Source of the DNA: Amia ocellicauda
Taxonomy: Eukaryota > Chordata > Actinopteri > Amiiformes > Amiidae
Assembly: GCF_036373705.1 (NCBI RefSeq)
Contig: NC_089863.1
Location: 28,604,227-28,668,226 of the forward strand
Direction of reading: 5' to 3'
DNA length: 64,000 nucleotides
Part shown: positions 49,815 through 63,300 of the stretch, piece by piece
How the letters are laid out: each line of letters starts with the position of its first letter
How positions within the stretch are numbered: the first letter of the stretch is position 1
Position numbers and translations under genes: made by a program
Notes under the pieces: generated by a model
What the model was told of the DNA's origin: nothing
The model's input: the letters and a program-made list of their open reading frames with translations, nothing else
Databases searched by the model: none

Positions 49815-50094
49815 CCTGGTCCTGGGGACCGACAGTAAAAAAAAATTGATTCAACTTCACTTAATTAATTATTTGAATCCTAAATTGCACATATAATTAG
49901 CTTCATTCAACTTTTAAAATGGTTTAATTCATAAAAAGTTGGAGTATACAAGTACCTTATGTACTTTAATGTTTAACTTGGCATCTCCAATGGTTTAAAA
50001 TGATTAATAAGCTCTGATTAGTTCAAATAAGAAATTAAGATCTCTGTTGTAACAAAATCTAGCAGGACACTGGGACCAAGGTTGGGAACCACTG
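49815..50094. mobile_element. Non-autonomous hAT element lacking its outer left end
   Basis: The right end reads GGTTGGGAACCACTG. The left end starts at CCTGGTCCTGGGGACC, so the outer CAGTGGTTCCCAA-type bases are missing. The octamer AACTAGAC is nevertheless directly repeated at 49807-49814 and 50095-50102. AT-rich interior, no coding frame. Confidence 0.7.
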
Positions 50095-50102
50095 AACTAG
50101 AC

Positions 50103-51234
50103 CATATGGGTCGGATCTCATGGTGGATATCGGTGCTTTCAGTGAGAGACACTGCAATAATAATAAAAACATTAATAATAATCCCAGACCATTTTAAAGT
50201 GTTCTTAAGTGCGTGCAAGTTAAACAAAATAAAAAGTGTTTTAAAACAGAACGTCGTAATCGTGGTGTTTATAACTTACACGGGCTAAGAGGCGCTGCAG
50301 GAATGTGTCAAGCGGGACACTTTAGTGCTGTCTGGGGTTCTGGTTTGTATTAAGGCTGCCTATATGGGGCCGTAAGTTAAACCGTCACTCTACTCAGTTC
50401 TGTCCATCGCCCACCCTGGCACATGGGTCCTCATTCATGCAAATTATTATTATTATTTTTAATAATAGTCATCATCAACTTTTTTTTTTAAAGGACAGCT
50501 GTGGTCCGTCCATCGTGCCAATTCCATACTACAGCGCATGTGCAAACTTGGTGTTCATATTCAGAACTGTAGCTAGAATCGTCTTTCGCTAGAGAGAATG
50601 ACGTTTGCAGCGAGTCTGTGGTGGCGAAAGATGTTTGACAGAGGATGAGATGAACGGGGCTCGTGTTTGAGCAGTCAATATGTGCACATGCCATGGAGAG
50701 CGATAGCCCAGATATATTTCTGCAATCACCTCCAATCCATCTCGAAATATTAGAAGACGTGCTGAAATTAATGCAAACATGAAATCTAGCTCACCATGGG
50801 GGGGAACGGACATAGTAACAACCAAAAATAAACCAATACGACTGTAGCCAATGGATGGATGAATAAATAGGCCCTACATCAACTCGTACAGCACTTAATT
50901 AACAAATTGGCAAAGATGAGCTGTAATTAACTTGGAGGTGAACCGGCAATGATGGGTTTATCTAAGAGCATCGGTTATTTCCGCCTGCAGTAGCCTATTC
51001 ATCGCCACAGTGCAGAGGACCGTTAAGGGCTACATTGGGCACCGATACCATCTGTAGCACCGCCGGGATTGTATCCAAATGACGCTGACCGTTTTCACAA
51101 TGGCACCGACCACAGCTGACCACAGTGGGCCTATGACCCATCACCGGGTTGCTCAATGTTTTACAATCTTCCCAGATGCTCCTAATAAAGGTGTTTTTGT
51201 TCACTGCACGTCAATATCTTGGGATCATATAACT
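50103..51234. other. Intergenic stretch, nothing recognised
   Basis: Short frames on both strands without known motifs; no element ends identified. Confidence 0.45.
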
Positions 51235-51514
51235 CATTGTTTTCCAATCCTGGTCCTTGGGACCCAATGTCCAGCTAGTTTGTGGTCTCTCAATTCCTTA
51301 ATTGGCCTTAGTAGAGATTATAAATATGATTAAACCATTGGAGATGTCAGGCTGAATATAAAAGTAGTTAATCAGGCACACACATTCTCCAACTTTTTGT
51401 CATTTAACATTTCAAAGACAAATTGAGCAAATTATTAGTTCAATTAAGGTTTCAGTTAATAGAGTGAGGGTGCAGTTGGATCAAAAAACAGCAGGACAGG
51501 ATTGGGAACCACTG
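51235..51514. mobile_element. Non-autonomous hAT element, same family as 49815
   Basis: Left CATTGTTTTCCAATCCTGG and right GGATTGGGAACCACTG are inverted-repeat ends. The interior contains the shared AT-rich motifs CTTAATTGGCC and TTCAATTAAGG. No matching target duplication found. Confidence 0.65.
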
Positions 51515-54500
51515 ACCTAGGAAAGCAGGGCTGAGTGGGTAGAGTGGATTTAATAATTAATCTTGCGTGCGTGTGGCAACCCCGTGTTGACAGATGGGTG
51601 GCGATTGAACTGCATGCAGGTAGAATGGGCCGCTGAAGCGGAAGATGGGACCTATATATGTGATGTATGTGCGCTGTTCAGTGTTGGGAGTCTAATTACT
51701 CTCCGCACACAGCCTTAAACAGTCAAATTACTTACAGGTGATAACCAAAAACAACAAGGAGAGAGAAAAGTTTAGAAAGGAAAATCATCAAGACAAGTAA
51801 ATATTTACTTCAATAAAGGCAAGAGTACTTGAATTCTGCAATGTGGAAAATCTTTCCTTCATATGGTGGGAAGGGAGAGCGGGGGAGGCAGGGGCAATGG
51901 AAAGTGGATTAGATCAACCCCCCCCCCCCTCTCTTTCTCTCTCTCTCATGTTTATTCTTTCTTTTTTAATTAACGGGACTTTCATTACAGCACCAGAGCA
52001 AATACAAACAAGTGTTTATTGCCCTGCCTGTTTTCACGAAGGTCATCGGGGAACCAGGGAGCCGGAGATTAGATTAGAGCCTGGGACGGCAGCGGAAGGC
52101 CGGGGAGGCTCTGGAGAGAGAGAGGGGAGAGAGGGATGAATGTGAAGGAGGACCCTGCCTGTGCGCGCATTTTCCGTCGTAAATGTGAAGAGATTTTTCT
52201 TTCTTTGGTTTTGTTATGTATTTTGCCCATCTCCTTACCCAACTCCCTCCCTCACTGTTTTCCTTCCTCCTTCACTGTGAAAACAGTAAAATTGGAGAAC
52301 TCGAGGTTTTGCCGTGGGAACCTCCAGCAACAAAAGAGATTGTGGTCTGGAGGGACCGGAGAGGTCAGTCGCGGGTTCTAATCCTGCCAGAAGCAGGGGG
52401 CACCTATTCTGTATGCTCCTTCTATATGCAAATATACTTTATATACTAGTTGTAAACTGGGATTATTGTAATTGTTGTAATTTGGGAAGCTGCCAATCAA
52501 TTGTTTGAGAGTTCATCGTGACATTTTTCTTGTTGTAAATCTTTAATTTCTGTGAATCCCCCCACCGCGCGCACACACACACTTCTTCAAGGCAGTGGTG
52601 GCGTAATTGGGCTTTTTCTAAAGAATGATATGAATTGGAAATCACACAAATGTTATTGACCCCAAGTTGAATCTCCCTCTCCACTCAGCCGGTTGCGCAA
52701 CCCTTCATTAAAGTCACTCTTTGCCAGTATTGAGATGGCTAGCGTCCTCCCGACCCGGACAGCGATGCCCCTCTGGCCCCTGTCACGCCGCACATACGGA
52801 GTGTGGGAACTGCAGAAGAGTGGGTCTCAGTCCGGGTCTCAGTCCTGGTCCCGGTGCCCCTCTGGACTTCTGACCCCCAGCGCCCGCGTGCTCCATAGTT
52901 CACAGTGTCCCGAACCCATTTTAAAACAATGGTGAAAAAACAAATCTGAATTGAAAACTTACGGGATAATGTGTTTAATAATGGCATGAGATGGAGTTGC
53001 ACTGTCATCTCCTCTTTCAATATCACAGATCTATGTTGGTTATGGGCTGTGACTGACCGGACCAACACAGAGCTGAAACATTGTATTGGAAATTGAATTT
53101 TGCATTTGGCAGAGATAGTCACTTTTGGACGTATTTCAGATTCTTTTTAGGCCTATATATGAAACAAACTTGTTTTGATATGAAAAATAATTCAAACGTA
53201 ATGTATGTTGTATTTGTGGTAAATGGGTCCTAACCTTTATAAACATATACAGTGTTGTTGTTTTAACCCTATCGATGTCGGTTAGTCTGTCTGCGGAAAA
53301 AGTACACAAAGTAAATTATGTTAGACCTACCCAAAGGCTGGTTATCAAAATAGGTATATCCAGTTGAACAGAAACAGCTCAGTACAGTAACTGTTGTTGC
53401 TTTTTCTTTAAAGTGAAAGTATCTCAAAGTCGCTCTCCACTTTAAAGGTGGTGGTTATTGATAACACGAATGATAAGCTACGACTGAATAAAATTGAGAG
53501 CATCGATAGTGTGGCACTTCGAGGGTAGGAAAACAGATATATAAATATCTCTTAATTTCAAAGAAGGCATATATTAGTATGAGCAACTGGGTTTCAAAAA
53601 ACACATTTGTAAGTATCACCTTTGTTTTGTTTCCTGTAGTGACTATTATCCAGGTCCCACCCCTGTCCCCCATGGTTGTGCTTGACCCCGGGCCATGAGC
53701 AAGTCTAACTGGGTGCTGTAGTTGAGGTAAAACACCACTTGGGGTCTCTGTTTGGATTTGTAGGTTCAGACTGAATTGTGCATTTGTACATTCAAAAACA
53801 AACAAACAAACATTTCAAACCACACCATCACCAGAGAAGACAATCTGCTTGCTTTTCGCTTGCTTGCCTCCCCCTCTTGTGGTCTTAAATAAAATAGCAT
53901 CTTCCACAAATGATCAGCGATGGGGGGGTTGTCGCCACCTAGTGTCAAATAGAGGAATTATTATTTTTTAATACATTTTCTGAATGTTTGTTTCACTTGG
54001 AAGTTGTGGGGTAGGCTGTGTAGATACACATATAAAAATTATGCATCTTAATTCCAGGGTATAAGGCAACAAAAGGTGAAAAATTGGAAAGGAGGTGTAG
54101 ACTTTTTATAGGCACTGTATACTCACAGGAGTCAGTCAGACGGACAGACACAGTCAAACAGTCCGAGACAGACAGACAGTCAATCAGACCCCAGAAGCAT
54201 TCAGTAATTTTCATTCCTTGTTTTCTCGCATGTTTACTCCAAGAACATCAGCACTATAATCCTTCTTATTTTAAAATTTTATTTTTTATTTTTTGTTGTT
54301 TTTTTATATATATTTTACTTAGTAAATATAAGTCTGGTACATTTTAGTATAAAATGTTATAACGCATCTACAGCCTGCTCACCCAATACTGGGCAGAGGA
54401 AGGTAGGTGGGGGTGGGAGGGGCAATGTGATAATTTTCAAGACATACCCACCCTCACAACCCCCTACACAAACACTTACCTCCATTACAAGACAAGGCAC

Positions 54501-57040
54501 TCTTTTGCGTTGTTTTCACACATTAACAATGTATAAAAGTACATGACAGCAAAGACAAAATAAAACACAAAAAAGCTACTCAGAACTATGGTGGGCACAC
54601 TGCTGGAGCCCGGGAGAGGTGTCGGGCTGTGGAAGGGCTGCCGATAGGTCATTGTAGGTGATGTATCCTATCGGGACCTAACTGATCCTTTGCAGTGAAG
54701 TGCTGTAAATCTGTCTCTCTCTCTTTCTATCTCTCCCCCTTTCCCTCTTATCTAGTGGCTGTGTTGATTCAGTGTTTTCTCTCTCTCGATCCCCTCCCTC
54801 CATCCCTCCAATGTAGTGGCTGTGTTGATTCAGTGCTCTCTCTCTCACTCCTTTTCCCCCACCCTCTCTGTCTCGTAGCTAATGACAGTGTTGTACAAAA
54901 GGGGGGGGTTAACTCAATTACTGGTGACTGTCTCCCAACCTGGCATTGTACTCCCACACACTGGCACTCATTTCAGAGGTGGGCACTGGCAGGTGGGCAC
55001 GTGAACTGGCTCAGACTGGGAGATTAGCAATTCTGTACTGGCACGGCTTAGGGCAATGTAAATTATGGCTGGGCAAAGTCAGGCTGACTGTTTACATAGA
55101 TCTAGCTAGATAGATATGGGTAGATTTAACTGGGCACTGCTATTTCATTGCATTGCAGGTCTCTGTTTGAGGCTAAAGCCTTAATTTATTACAATGATCT
55201 GCAGCAGCAGGGTGACTAAATAAATTGAGATCAATTAAAGAATTAAGCAATCAATTAGCCAGAGATCTGTTAAACAATTAAGCAATTGACTAATAATGAC
55301 ACCAATCAACTTGTAGAGAGACCTCTTCACTCCTTAAGAGATTGATCAAGTCATTAAGAGATGGATTCATCGTCTGAAGCCAGGGACAGCTCCGATTCCT
55401 GTGTCACAGTGGTGTGGGATGTGCCCCAGTGGCTGTGGCCTGGTGGCCCCAGTGCAGAGGGACACACTGTCCACTCTAGACACTGTCACTGAGGCCAAAC
55501 AGACTGAGAGCACACAGTGGTGCACCAAAGCTTTCTGCATGTTCATTAGTAGTAGTAGTGGTAATATTAGCAGCAGCAGCAGTAGCAGGAACAGCAGTGC
55601 CAGCAGTACTTGTCCACAAACTGCCCAAAGCCAAACATTGCCAAAAAGGCACACCGCACATGGCAGAGTGGCGCTTCTATCGCCACCCGTGCTATTCTAA
55701 CAGCACGGCATGCCTGCGGGCCCCACACCCCAGTGATCAGACACTCCTACCAGGCATCTAATGGCACCGGGCCCTGGTCTCTCGCAGACTAAAAGAACTT
55801 GGAAATGCTTCCCCTAAAGCCCCAAGCCCCTCCCCTCAACCCAAAGCCTATCCCATCACCCAAAGCACCACCCCCAAATGCAAAGCCCCTCCCATCCACC
55901 CAAAGCTCCTCCCCTAAGCCCAAGCTTCAATTTACTGTTATTTCACCCCCCTGCCCCTCCACCTCTCTCTCTCTGTCTCTCCAATGTCTCTCAATCTAAC
56001 TAGGCTATTATAGTTCTAGACTGCTGCCCCCCCACCCCCCCCCCCCAAACCTGGCCCTACAGTTAACACTAGTTACACTTCCCTTCAAATGTACACTTCA
56101 CTTACCACACTAGACACTTGCCTCTCCCTCAGTCATCTCATCTGCTGACCTATCAGCCTCTGAGCCACAGGAATCGGTGCCAGTTGATCTGGATAAAAGC
56201 GACTGGAAAATTCCTCTTATTATTTTTGTAAGTGCCTGCTTGGACATGTGGACAAGGTGTACTGCTGACCGCTGTCATTACCAAGGAAACCCTACTAGAA
56301 TTGGGGGGGATGGGGGAATAATCCATTCCCAGTCTGTTCCCACTGCCCCAACATCTTGGTGTTAAACCTTTACTATATTCTTATGAAGGTGAAATTGTGG
56401 ATAAGACTGGAATCACTTCCTGCAGTTGGTTGCATTCATAAATAGAAGGATCAAATATACATTAGTTTTAAAATAATAAAATGAAGAACAAGAGATGTCT
56501 TCTGTTAAGTGGGAGTCCAATCGTGCCCAGCACTATGCAGCTCACCAGGAGGGTCAAAGGTCATGCCCTTCTTGTCAACTTCCTATATCGTCAAGGTCAG
56601 CATTTGGTCCTCCCCATGTCACTCTGCCCCCCCCACCTGAGCAGGACAGGCCGGATAGAAAATGGGTAGAAAACTTGGGGGCCAGTGGTACCATATAGGA
56701 TTCAGAAGGACAACGTGGAGGTCCAAACTCTGAAGCTTTGACCTACTACACCTCTTGCCCCCCAGTGGAGAGACAACAGGAAAAATCAAATAAAATAAAG
56801 GCAAGTAAAAACAGGATAGAATTTGTGAAAGAGTGGAGAGAGAGAGAGAGAGAGAGGGGGAGGGAGCAGGGGAGAAAAGGAGAGTGAGAGAGAGAGAGAA
56901 GGTGAGGGAGGGGTTGGGGAAAGGGAGAGAGAGGGGGTGTGGAGAGAAGGAGACATTGAAAAGCACCTAAAAATGAAAGTGTATGTGTGGGGGTGGTGGT
57001 GGCGGGGAGGTCAAAGAGAGGTGTATCGCCACATATTCCC
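51515..57040. other. Gene-poor interval between the receptor gene and paqr6
   Basis: No gene recognised. Contents: T/A-rich DNA, a roughly 65-bp duplicated block containing GTGGCTGTGTTGATTCAGTG (about 54755 and 54817), a degenerate CCCAAAGC(A/C)CC tandem tract (about 55810-55930), and a GA-rich tract (56830-56950). The candidate frames at 51843-52140 and 52693-52935 show no domain or splice support. Confidence 0.45.
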
Positions 57041-57059
57041 TGCTCTAATCCTTGCCCGA

Positions 57060-57300
57060 TCGACTTGGTCTACAGTCAGAGGTCAGAGTTCAGAGTTGAA
57101 CATCGCTACTACACCTTATGTGCCATCAGCTGGCAAGGTTAGAGGTCAAAGAAGGTTAGAGATCAAAGTTCAGAGTTCATCCATCCTCACATGCCATTGC
57201 CTCAGAGGGTTAAATGTCGGTGTTCAGAGTTGAGCAATCTTGACGTTTCATCCACCACCAGGGTTAAAGGTCAAAGTTCAAAGTAACTTCTCCTATGTCA
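57060..57300. repeat. Imperfect tandem repeat rich in AGGTCA half-sites
   Basis: Four imperfect units of about 60 bp each contain GTTAGAGGTCAAAG/GTTCAGAGTT-like text. One contains AGGTCA-A-AGTTCA at 57268-57280, the spacing of a DR1 nuclear receptor element. It lies just beyond the paqr6 stop codon, in or after the 3' UTR. A regulatory role is inference. Confidence 0.55.
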
Positions 57301-57340
57301 TCAACCAGGGAGGGGGTTAAAAGATCCAAACTGAACATCA

Positions 57341-60300
57341 TCACTGCTCCTTGCGGTCAGCACCATGGGGATTACAGCTATGGGAGTGGGAATGGGGGTG
57401 GGGGTGGGGATGGGGGTGGTTCTGTGCGCAGGGTGACAGCGCAGTGCTGGGTTTCCACAGTAGGGCGGCACTGAAGAGGGCGATGATGGCCAGGTTGAGC
57501 AGGAGGCTGAGCCCCAGGGCGCCCAGCGTCCCCAGGAAGGAGGGCCCAGCCGAGTGGGCCGCCAGCCAGCCTCGCCGGGACCACATGTCTGCCAGCACTG
57601 CCTCCATCTGGAAGTGGGTGCCCACCACTGCACAGATGTGGAACAGCTGGTGACTGTGACCTGGAGGAGGGGAGGTAGAGAGGGAGGGAGCGAGAGATAC
57701 AATGAAACAGCCAGAGAGACGGAAAGAGAAACTGATAGATAAGAGAGAGAAAGAGACAACAATGGAGGGATTGAAGGACAGAGGGACGGGGCGGGTGACT
57801 GGGACTGACCGATGTAGTCGAAGCGGCCGGGCGCCAGTCTCTCAGGGAGATGCGAGGCAAACAGGAAGCAGGTGAGGAAGGCGAAGAGCAGGTGGTGACA
57901 GTGGCTGGACAGGGCTTCACTGTGCGCACAGCTCTGACTGGAGCACAACAACAACTGCAGAGAGAGAGAGGGAGAGAGACAGGGAAAGAGAGGGAGTGGG
58001 AGGGTAGGGAGAGGGAAGAGGAGGGAGTGAGGAGGAAGGTGAGAGAGTGAGGCAAGGAGAGGGAGAGGGGGAGAGAAGAGTAGAGTGAGTGGGCGGTGAC
58101 AAACACTTTACGGTATCTCAGAACACTCAAATAATTGGACGGAAATTACAATACAATACAGCAACACTACAATACAGTCCCTCCCTCCATCCTTCACTCA
58201 CCCTGTAGAAGAGAGGGATGTTGTCAAAGAGGAACGGATAGACAAAGGCCCCAGTGCGCAGGATCTTACTGCGGTGGGGAAATTCCAGCTCTGGAAACCT
58301 GTAGAGAGACAGAGGGAGGGAGGAGAGAGGGAAAGGGAGGAGGAAAGAGAGAGGGAGGGAGGGAAACCAAGGTAGGGGGAGAAGGGGATGGAGGAGGGAG
58401 AGTAAGGTAGTTAGAAGAGTGTGTGTAACTATGTGTGAGAATCAGTGTGTGTGTGTCAGTGTGTGTCTGTGTGTGTCAGTGTGTCAGTATTAACCTCCGT
58501 GAAGTTGGCACTCCATGTGTTCAGAATATGAATCAAAACATATGCATTCATTTGTGCTGCATTTGTGCTGGTTTGTGCCGCAAAAATCATTGTTTGTGCC
58601 GATATTAAAGATTATATTTTATGAGCTGTGACGTCACCCCATCAATGTCCAAATTGCACCAAAATAGTCTCTTTCGGTTGTGCCATGTTCGAGCTGGTTT
58701 GTGCTGTTAAAAGAAACATTTGTGCTATTTTATTTCTCGAGTTATTAAACGATACTTTTTAATTAGTGACATCACTCAGCACCCCATCAACGTCCGAATC
58801 GCACCAAAATAGTATATTTCGTTTGTGCTACGTTTGTGCCAGTTTGTGCCGTATTTGTTTTCATCAGTGCAGTTATAGTTTTTTAGATATTAATTTTTTA
58901 ATTCTCAGCGATGACGTCACCTAGCACCCCATCAAACTCCAAATCGATCCAAAGTGGTGTCATTCGTTTGTGCTACATTTGTGCTGGTTTGTGCAGCAAA
59001 AATAATTGTTTGTACCGACATGGTTCTTGAAATATTACACATTATATTTTAAACACTTAAACATTTAAACGATTGTGCCGATTCGTGCTGTAAAATCCAT
59101 GAGCTATTTTGGCCGTAACGGGCTTCAAACGCGTATTCTGCTTCAATATAATTCTGGGGGTCTTTATTCGGCTGAATACAGAAAAGCAGGAGAGGCAGGT
59201 TTGGACTGCCGACAACACCAATCAAGCCATGTTTTGCTTTAATAATAATTAAACACGTCATCATTGCATACACTTCATGTCTCGTTTTTGTAGTTTAGGA
59301 CTACTTGATTTCTTACAGGCTTAAGCCTAAACCCCTACCATGAAACCGCAAACAAACACTGGAAACCAGGACAACGTGAATTAACTTTCAGCTCAGAAAT
59401 TGTTACCTGTTATCAACAGGTTCACCACTCCATTTTGGGTACAAGGAAGTAGCCTATAACTCCATGTGAACCCTATACAATTGAAAAGGTGTTTTTTTGC
59501 ACCAGACATCAATTATCCAGGGCAACTCCTTACTAGGTCGATGCTATTCACGCATATATATATGTTGACAAATAAGAAGTAGCCCCACGTAGTTTAATCC
59601 GTAACTCGATGTTTGATAAAATGGCAACATTGGAGAATCATGCGAGAATGTATCAGACTATTAGAATAAGAAAATGTATGTGCAGACCACCAAATCTTAA
59701 TGGCCCAGGCGTCTTGTGATGTTTTCGAATGTATTGATGGTTTGAAGCAGTAATTTACTGAGCTCACCTCAGTGTGCATTAGATAGGTTAGGTACATTGC
59801 CATTTTGAATTCTAAGTTACATATGAGCTAATCTGTACCAAAAACATTCCCCTACAGCCTACAGCGTGACACCACAGCTCATACAATATCATGTTGTATA
59901 AAACAAATAGCGAAAATTAAAGATATAACGTATTTGGCACAGAACATGCACATACAACAAAACTGAAAGCAGACGTTTGCTACACTAAAAAACAACAACA
60001 ACAACAACAACAGAAAGTCTATTATATTTATTTTAGTAAAAAACATAAATTTCTATCGAATCTTTCCTAATTCTGCAATGTCTAAATCAACTTCTTTCAT
60101 TATCGAATGTCTACGTGCTATGCTGACCACTGTTTTATTAGGGTACATGGCTCAACTTTTTATTAAATAAAGAACACGATTTGTAATGCAATGCGATTGA
60201 AATAACTAACAATGGGTAAATAGCATCGACCTAGTAAGGAGTTGCCCTGGATAACTGATGTCTGGTGCAAAACAAAATACCTTTTCAATTGTATAGGGTT

Positions 60301-63300
60301 CGCATGGAGTTATAGGCGACTTCCTTGTTCCCAGAATGGAGTGGTGAACCTGTTGATAACAGGTAACAATTTCTGAGCTGAAAGTTAATTCACGTTGTCC
60401 TGGTTTCCAGTGTTTGTTTATGGTTTCGTGGTAGGGTTTTAGGCTGAAGCCTGTAAGAAATGTAGTCCTAAACTACGAAAACGAGACACGGAGAAGTGTA
60501 TGCATTGATGACGTGTTTAATTATTATTAAAGCAAAACATGGCTTGATTGGTGTTGTCGGCAGTCCAAACCCGACTCTCCTGCTTTGCTGTATTCAGCTG
60601 AATAAAGACCCTGTTGTGCAATTGCACTGCCACGTACAAGCAGAATTATATTGAAGCAGAATACGCGTTTGAAGCCCGATAAGGCCAAATAGTCTGTGCA
60701 TTTTACAGCACGAATCGGCACAATCGTAGCATAAAGGACAGAGACCACTGTTAAGTGATTAAAATATAATGTGTAATATCTCAAGAACCATGACGGTACA
60801 AACAATTATTTTTGCTGCGCAAACCAACACAAATGTAGCACAAAGGAGTGACACCACTTTGGATCGATTTGGAGTTTGATGGGATGTTAGGTGACGTCAT
60901 CGCTGATAATTAAAAAATGAATATCTAAAAAACTATAACTGCACTGATGAAACAAATACAGCACAAACTGTCATAAATTAAAGGGACTATTTTGGTGCAA
61001 TTTGGACATTGATGGGGTGCTGAGTGACGTCACAGCTCATAAAATATAATCTTTAATATATCGGGAACCATACCGGCACAAACAATGATTTTTGTGGCAC
61101 AAACCAGCACAAACGAATGCATGGGGTGCCAACTTCACGGAGGTTCAGTATTAGTGTGTGTCCGTATCAGTGTTAGTGTGTGTGTATCTGTGTGTGTCAG
61201 TCTCTGTGTGTCAGTGTCAGTGAGTGTGTGTCTGTGTGTGCAGGTACCTGGAGTAGCAGGACAGGCCTGTACAGACCAGTGTGTTGAGCACAGCGATGGG
61301 CACAAAATGGTGGTGCAGCCAGCTGTCCACCCAGCAGTCAGGCATCACATAGGCCCCGTACGATATAGCACAGCCTGACACGGGGACAAAGATGTCTTTA
61401 ATTAAGGAGAGAATTTCTGGCTTGGAAGCCTTTTTATTTGTAATACTCCTTCAATATTCCTGGAGCATTCACAATATCCTGTCGCCACAGGAGTAGCAGC
61501 AACAGCAACAGCAATGGGAACGGTAACATTAGCAAACCAGACAGACCTGTTCAGTCACTATAATACAGCAGCCTGGTCCCCTGGGCTTTTGTCTTTGTTT
61601 AACTCTGCTCCCGATTACTTCTGGTATTTACTGATTGTTAGCCTGCGTATTGTGTTACTGTCATTTCTCCTCTGCCGCCCCCTCCCTTTAGCGTATATTG
61701 GAGACTGACTTATTTTGTCTGCCCTTGTCAGCTCATTGTACTGGGATGTGCACTTATGGGACTCCCTTTTGCAATGCTTTGTAAATACTTCCTGACTGTG
61801 AAAACTGCACATCTGCTAAATAATAATACTTAAATAATGACATAATAGTAGTAGCAATAGCAACAGTAGCAACAGTAGCAGTAGTGGGAACAGGAACAGG
61901 AATAGCAGCCGTAACAGTAACAGGAACAGGAGCAAGAAAAACAGCAGGAACAGGAATAGCAGCAGTAATGCCCCGTTTCCTCTGGCCAAGTTTCAGGAGG
62001 CACTGTCTCATACACAGTACCGGCCGAGTCCCAAACTGGTCTGGTGGATGTACTGTTACATCCCTTCTGTAGCCAGACGCAACGCTGTAGAACTGTAGAA
62101 CCTTTTCCCAAGAATATGTGTGCTTACCTTGGGAAGACAATTAAATTCGAGCAGTTATTAATGTACGGTGGAAAAGTGCCACACAGGATCAATTGCTTCG
62201 AGCAGAAAGACATTTAAAAGTGTTTGAAAAGATCACAAATATTCTGCTGGAGAAGGGACTGCATAGGACTGCAATACCATAACAAAATACATTCACTTAG
62301 TTTTTGGTTTAAATACACGCAAACATGAAAGACTAGGGTAACCATACATCCTGGATTTAAATTAAATGTCCCAATGTCTTGACAATTCTCTCAAAATAGT
62401 TGAAATGTCCTGCTTTTTAGCTTTCCCCTGCTTACACTCACTTAAAACTATTGCATTCTTAAGAATAGAGGCATGTTTTTATGTGATTGGTCGCACGAAG
62501 AATTGAATATTTTAATTTTATTGTTAAACCCTCATTACTGGTAACCATATTTATACTACTAGCATACTGGTAATCCTAGTATGAAGGCTTTACCAACTGC
62601 AGAAATATATCACTATGTTGAAAAATTTGCAATTAATACAACCACTACCTGATGCATTGACAACAGTGTCAGGAGATGGTATTTTTTGAAGGAATCCCAT
62701 ACAAATTAAAAGTTGATGCCGTGCACAATGTTATAAATGTGTGATTCATTTATTTAGCAACATTGGTAAAGCTTATCCAGGAAAAAACTAAAACACTGAA
62801 TTTGTGAAAAACAGTTTGAGTAAGTTATGGATCCCCAGAGTGGATTAAATGGGAGCAAATACATCGAAATTAACACTTAATTTTCTAACAAACAGCCCAT
62901 CATATTTTTAAGTGATGTTATTCGTTTTATAGATATTTTTCAATATGTCCCGGTTTCTACTTTTGAATATCTGGTCACCCTATGACTATTTGTTAGATAT
63001 CGCAAAAACGTTTCAGTTCAAAGTTTATTGCACTTTAATGTCAGAGGTATTTCAGCCTCAGTCAGTTTTTGAATGCTAAATCCCACAATGCTGAGTGTCC
63101 CAGAATGGGTTTTGACCTTTCGTGGCTCACAGTCACTTCCTAGGGTAGCTGTACCTTACGAAAATGAATGCAAACACGGTCAGCAAAGTTTAGGTGCACA
63201 GTTACAGCCCAGCTATGCCGAGGTGCACCTAAACATGGCCAGTGGAAACGGGGTATAATATAAACATGTGTAAGAACAGCAGCAGTAACAGGTACAGGAG

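Larger units (their letters stand above)
58493..61144. mobile_element. 2.65-kb fold-back element with ~1-kb inverted arms and 9-bp target duplication
   Basis: The ends are a perfect inverted repeat: ACCTCCGTGAAGTTGGCAC at 58493 and its complement ending at 61144. The nonamer TCAGTATTA lies directly outside both ends (58484-58492 and 61145-61153). The arms stay alignable for about 1 kb (58493 to about 59556, and about 60219 to 61144) with substitutions and indels. The left arm carries one more internal tandem unit than the right. A spacer of about 660 bp separates them. No transposase or other recognisable frame is present. Long inverted ends plus a 9-bp duplication are typical of Mutator-like and other fold-back elements; the assignment is inferred. 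It lies in a paqr6 intron. Confidence 0.85.

Noticed and set aside
52693-52935. Candidate 80-codon plus-strand gene
   Set aside because: No family resemblance, no splice signals in frame, and composition like the surrounding non-coding DNA.
61085-61378. 97-codon plus frame spanning the border of the fold-back element
   Set aside because: It reads through the element end, a GT microsatellite and the antisense of a paqr6 exon; not a gene.
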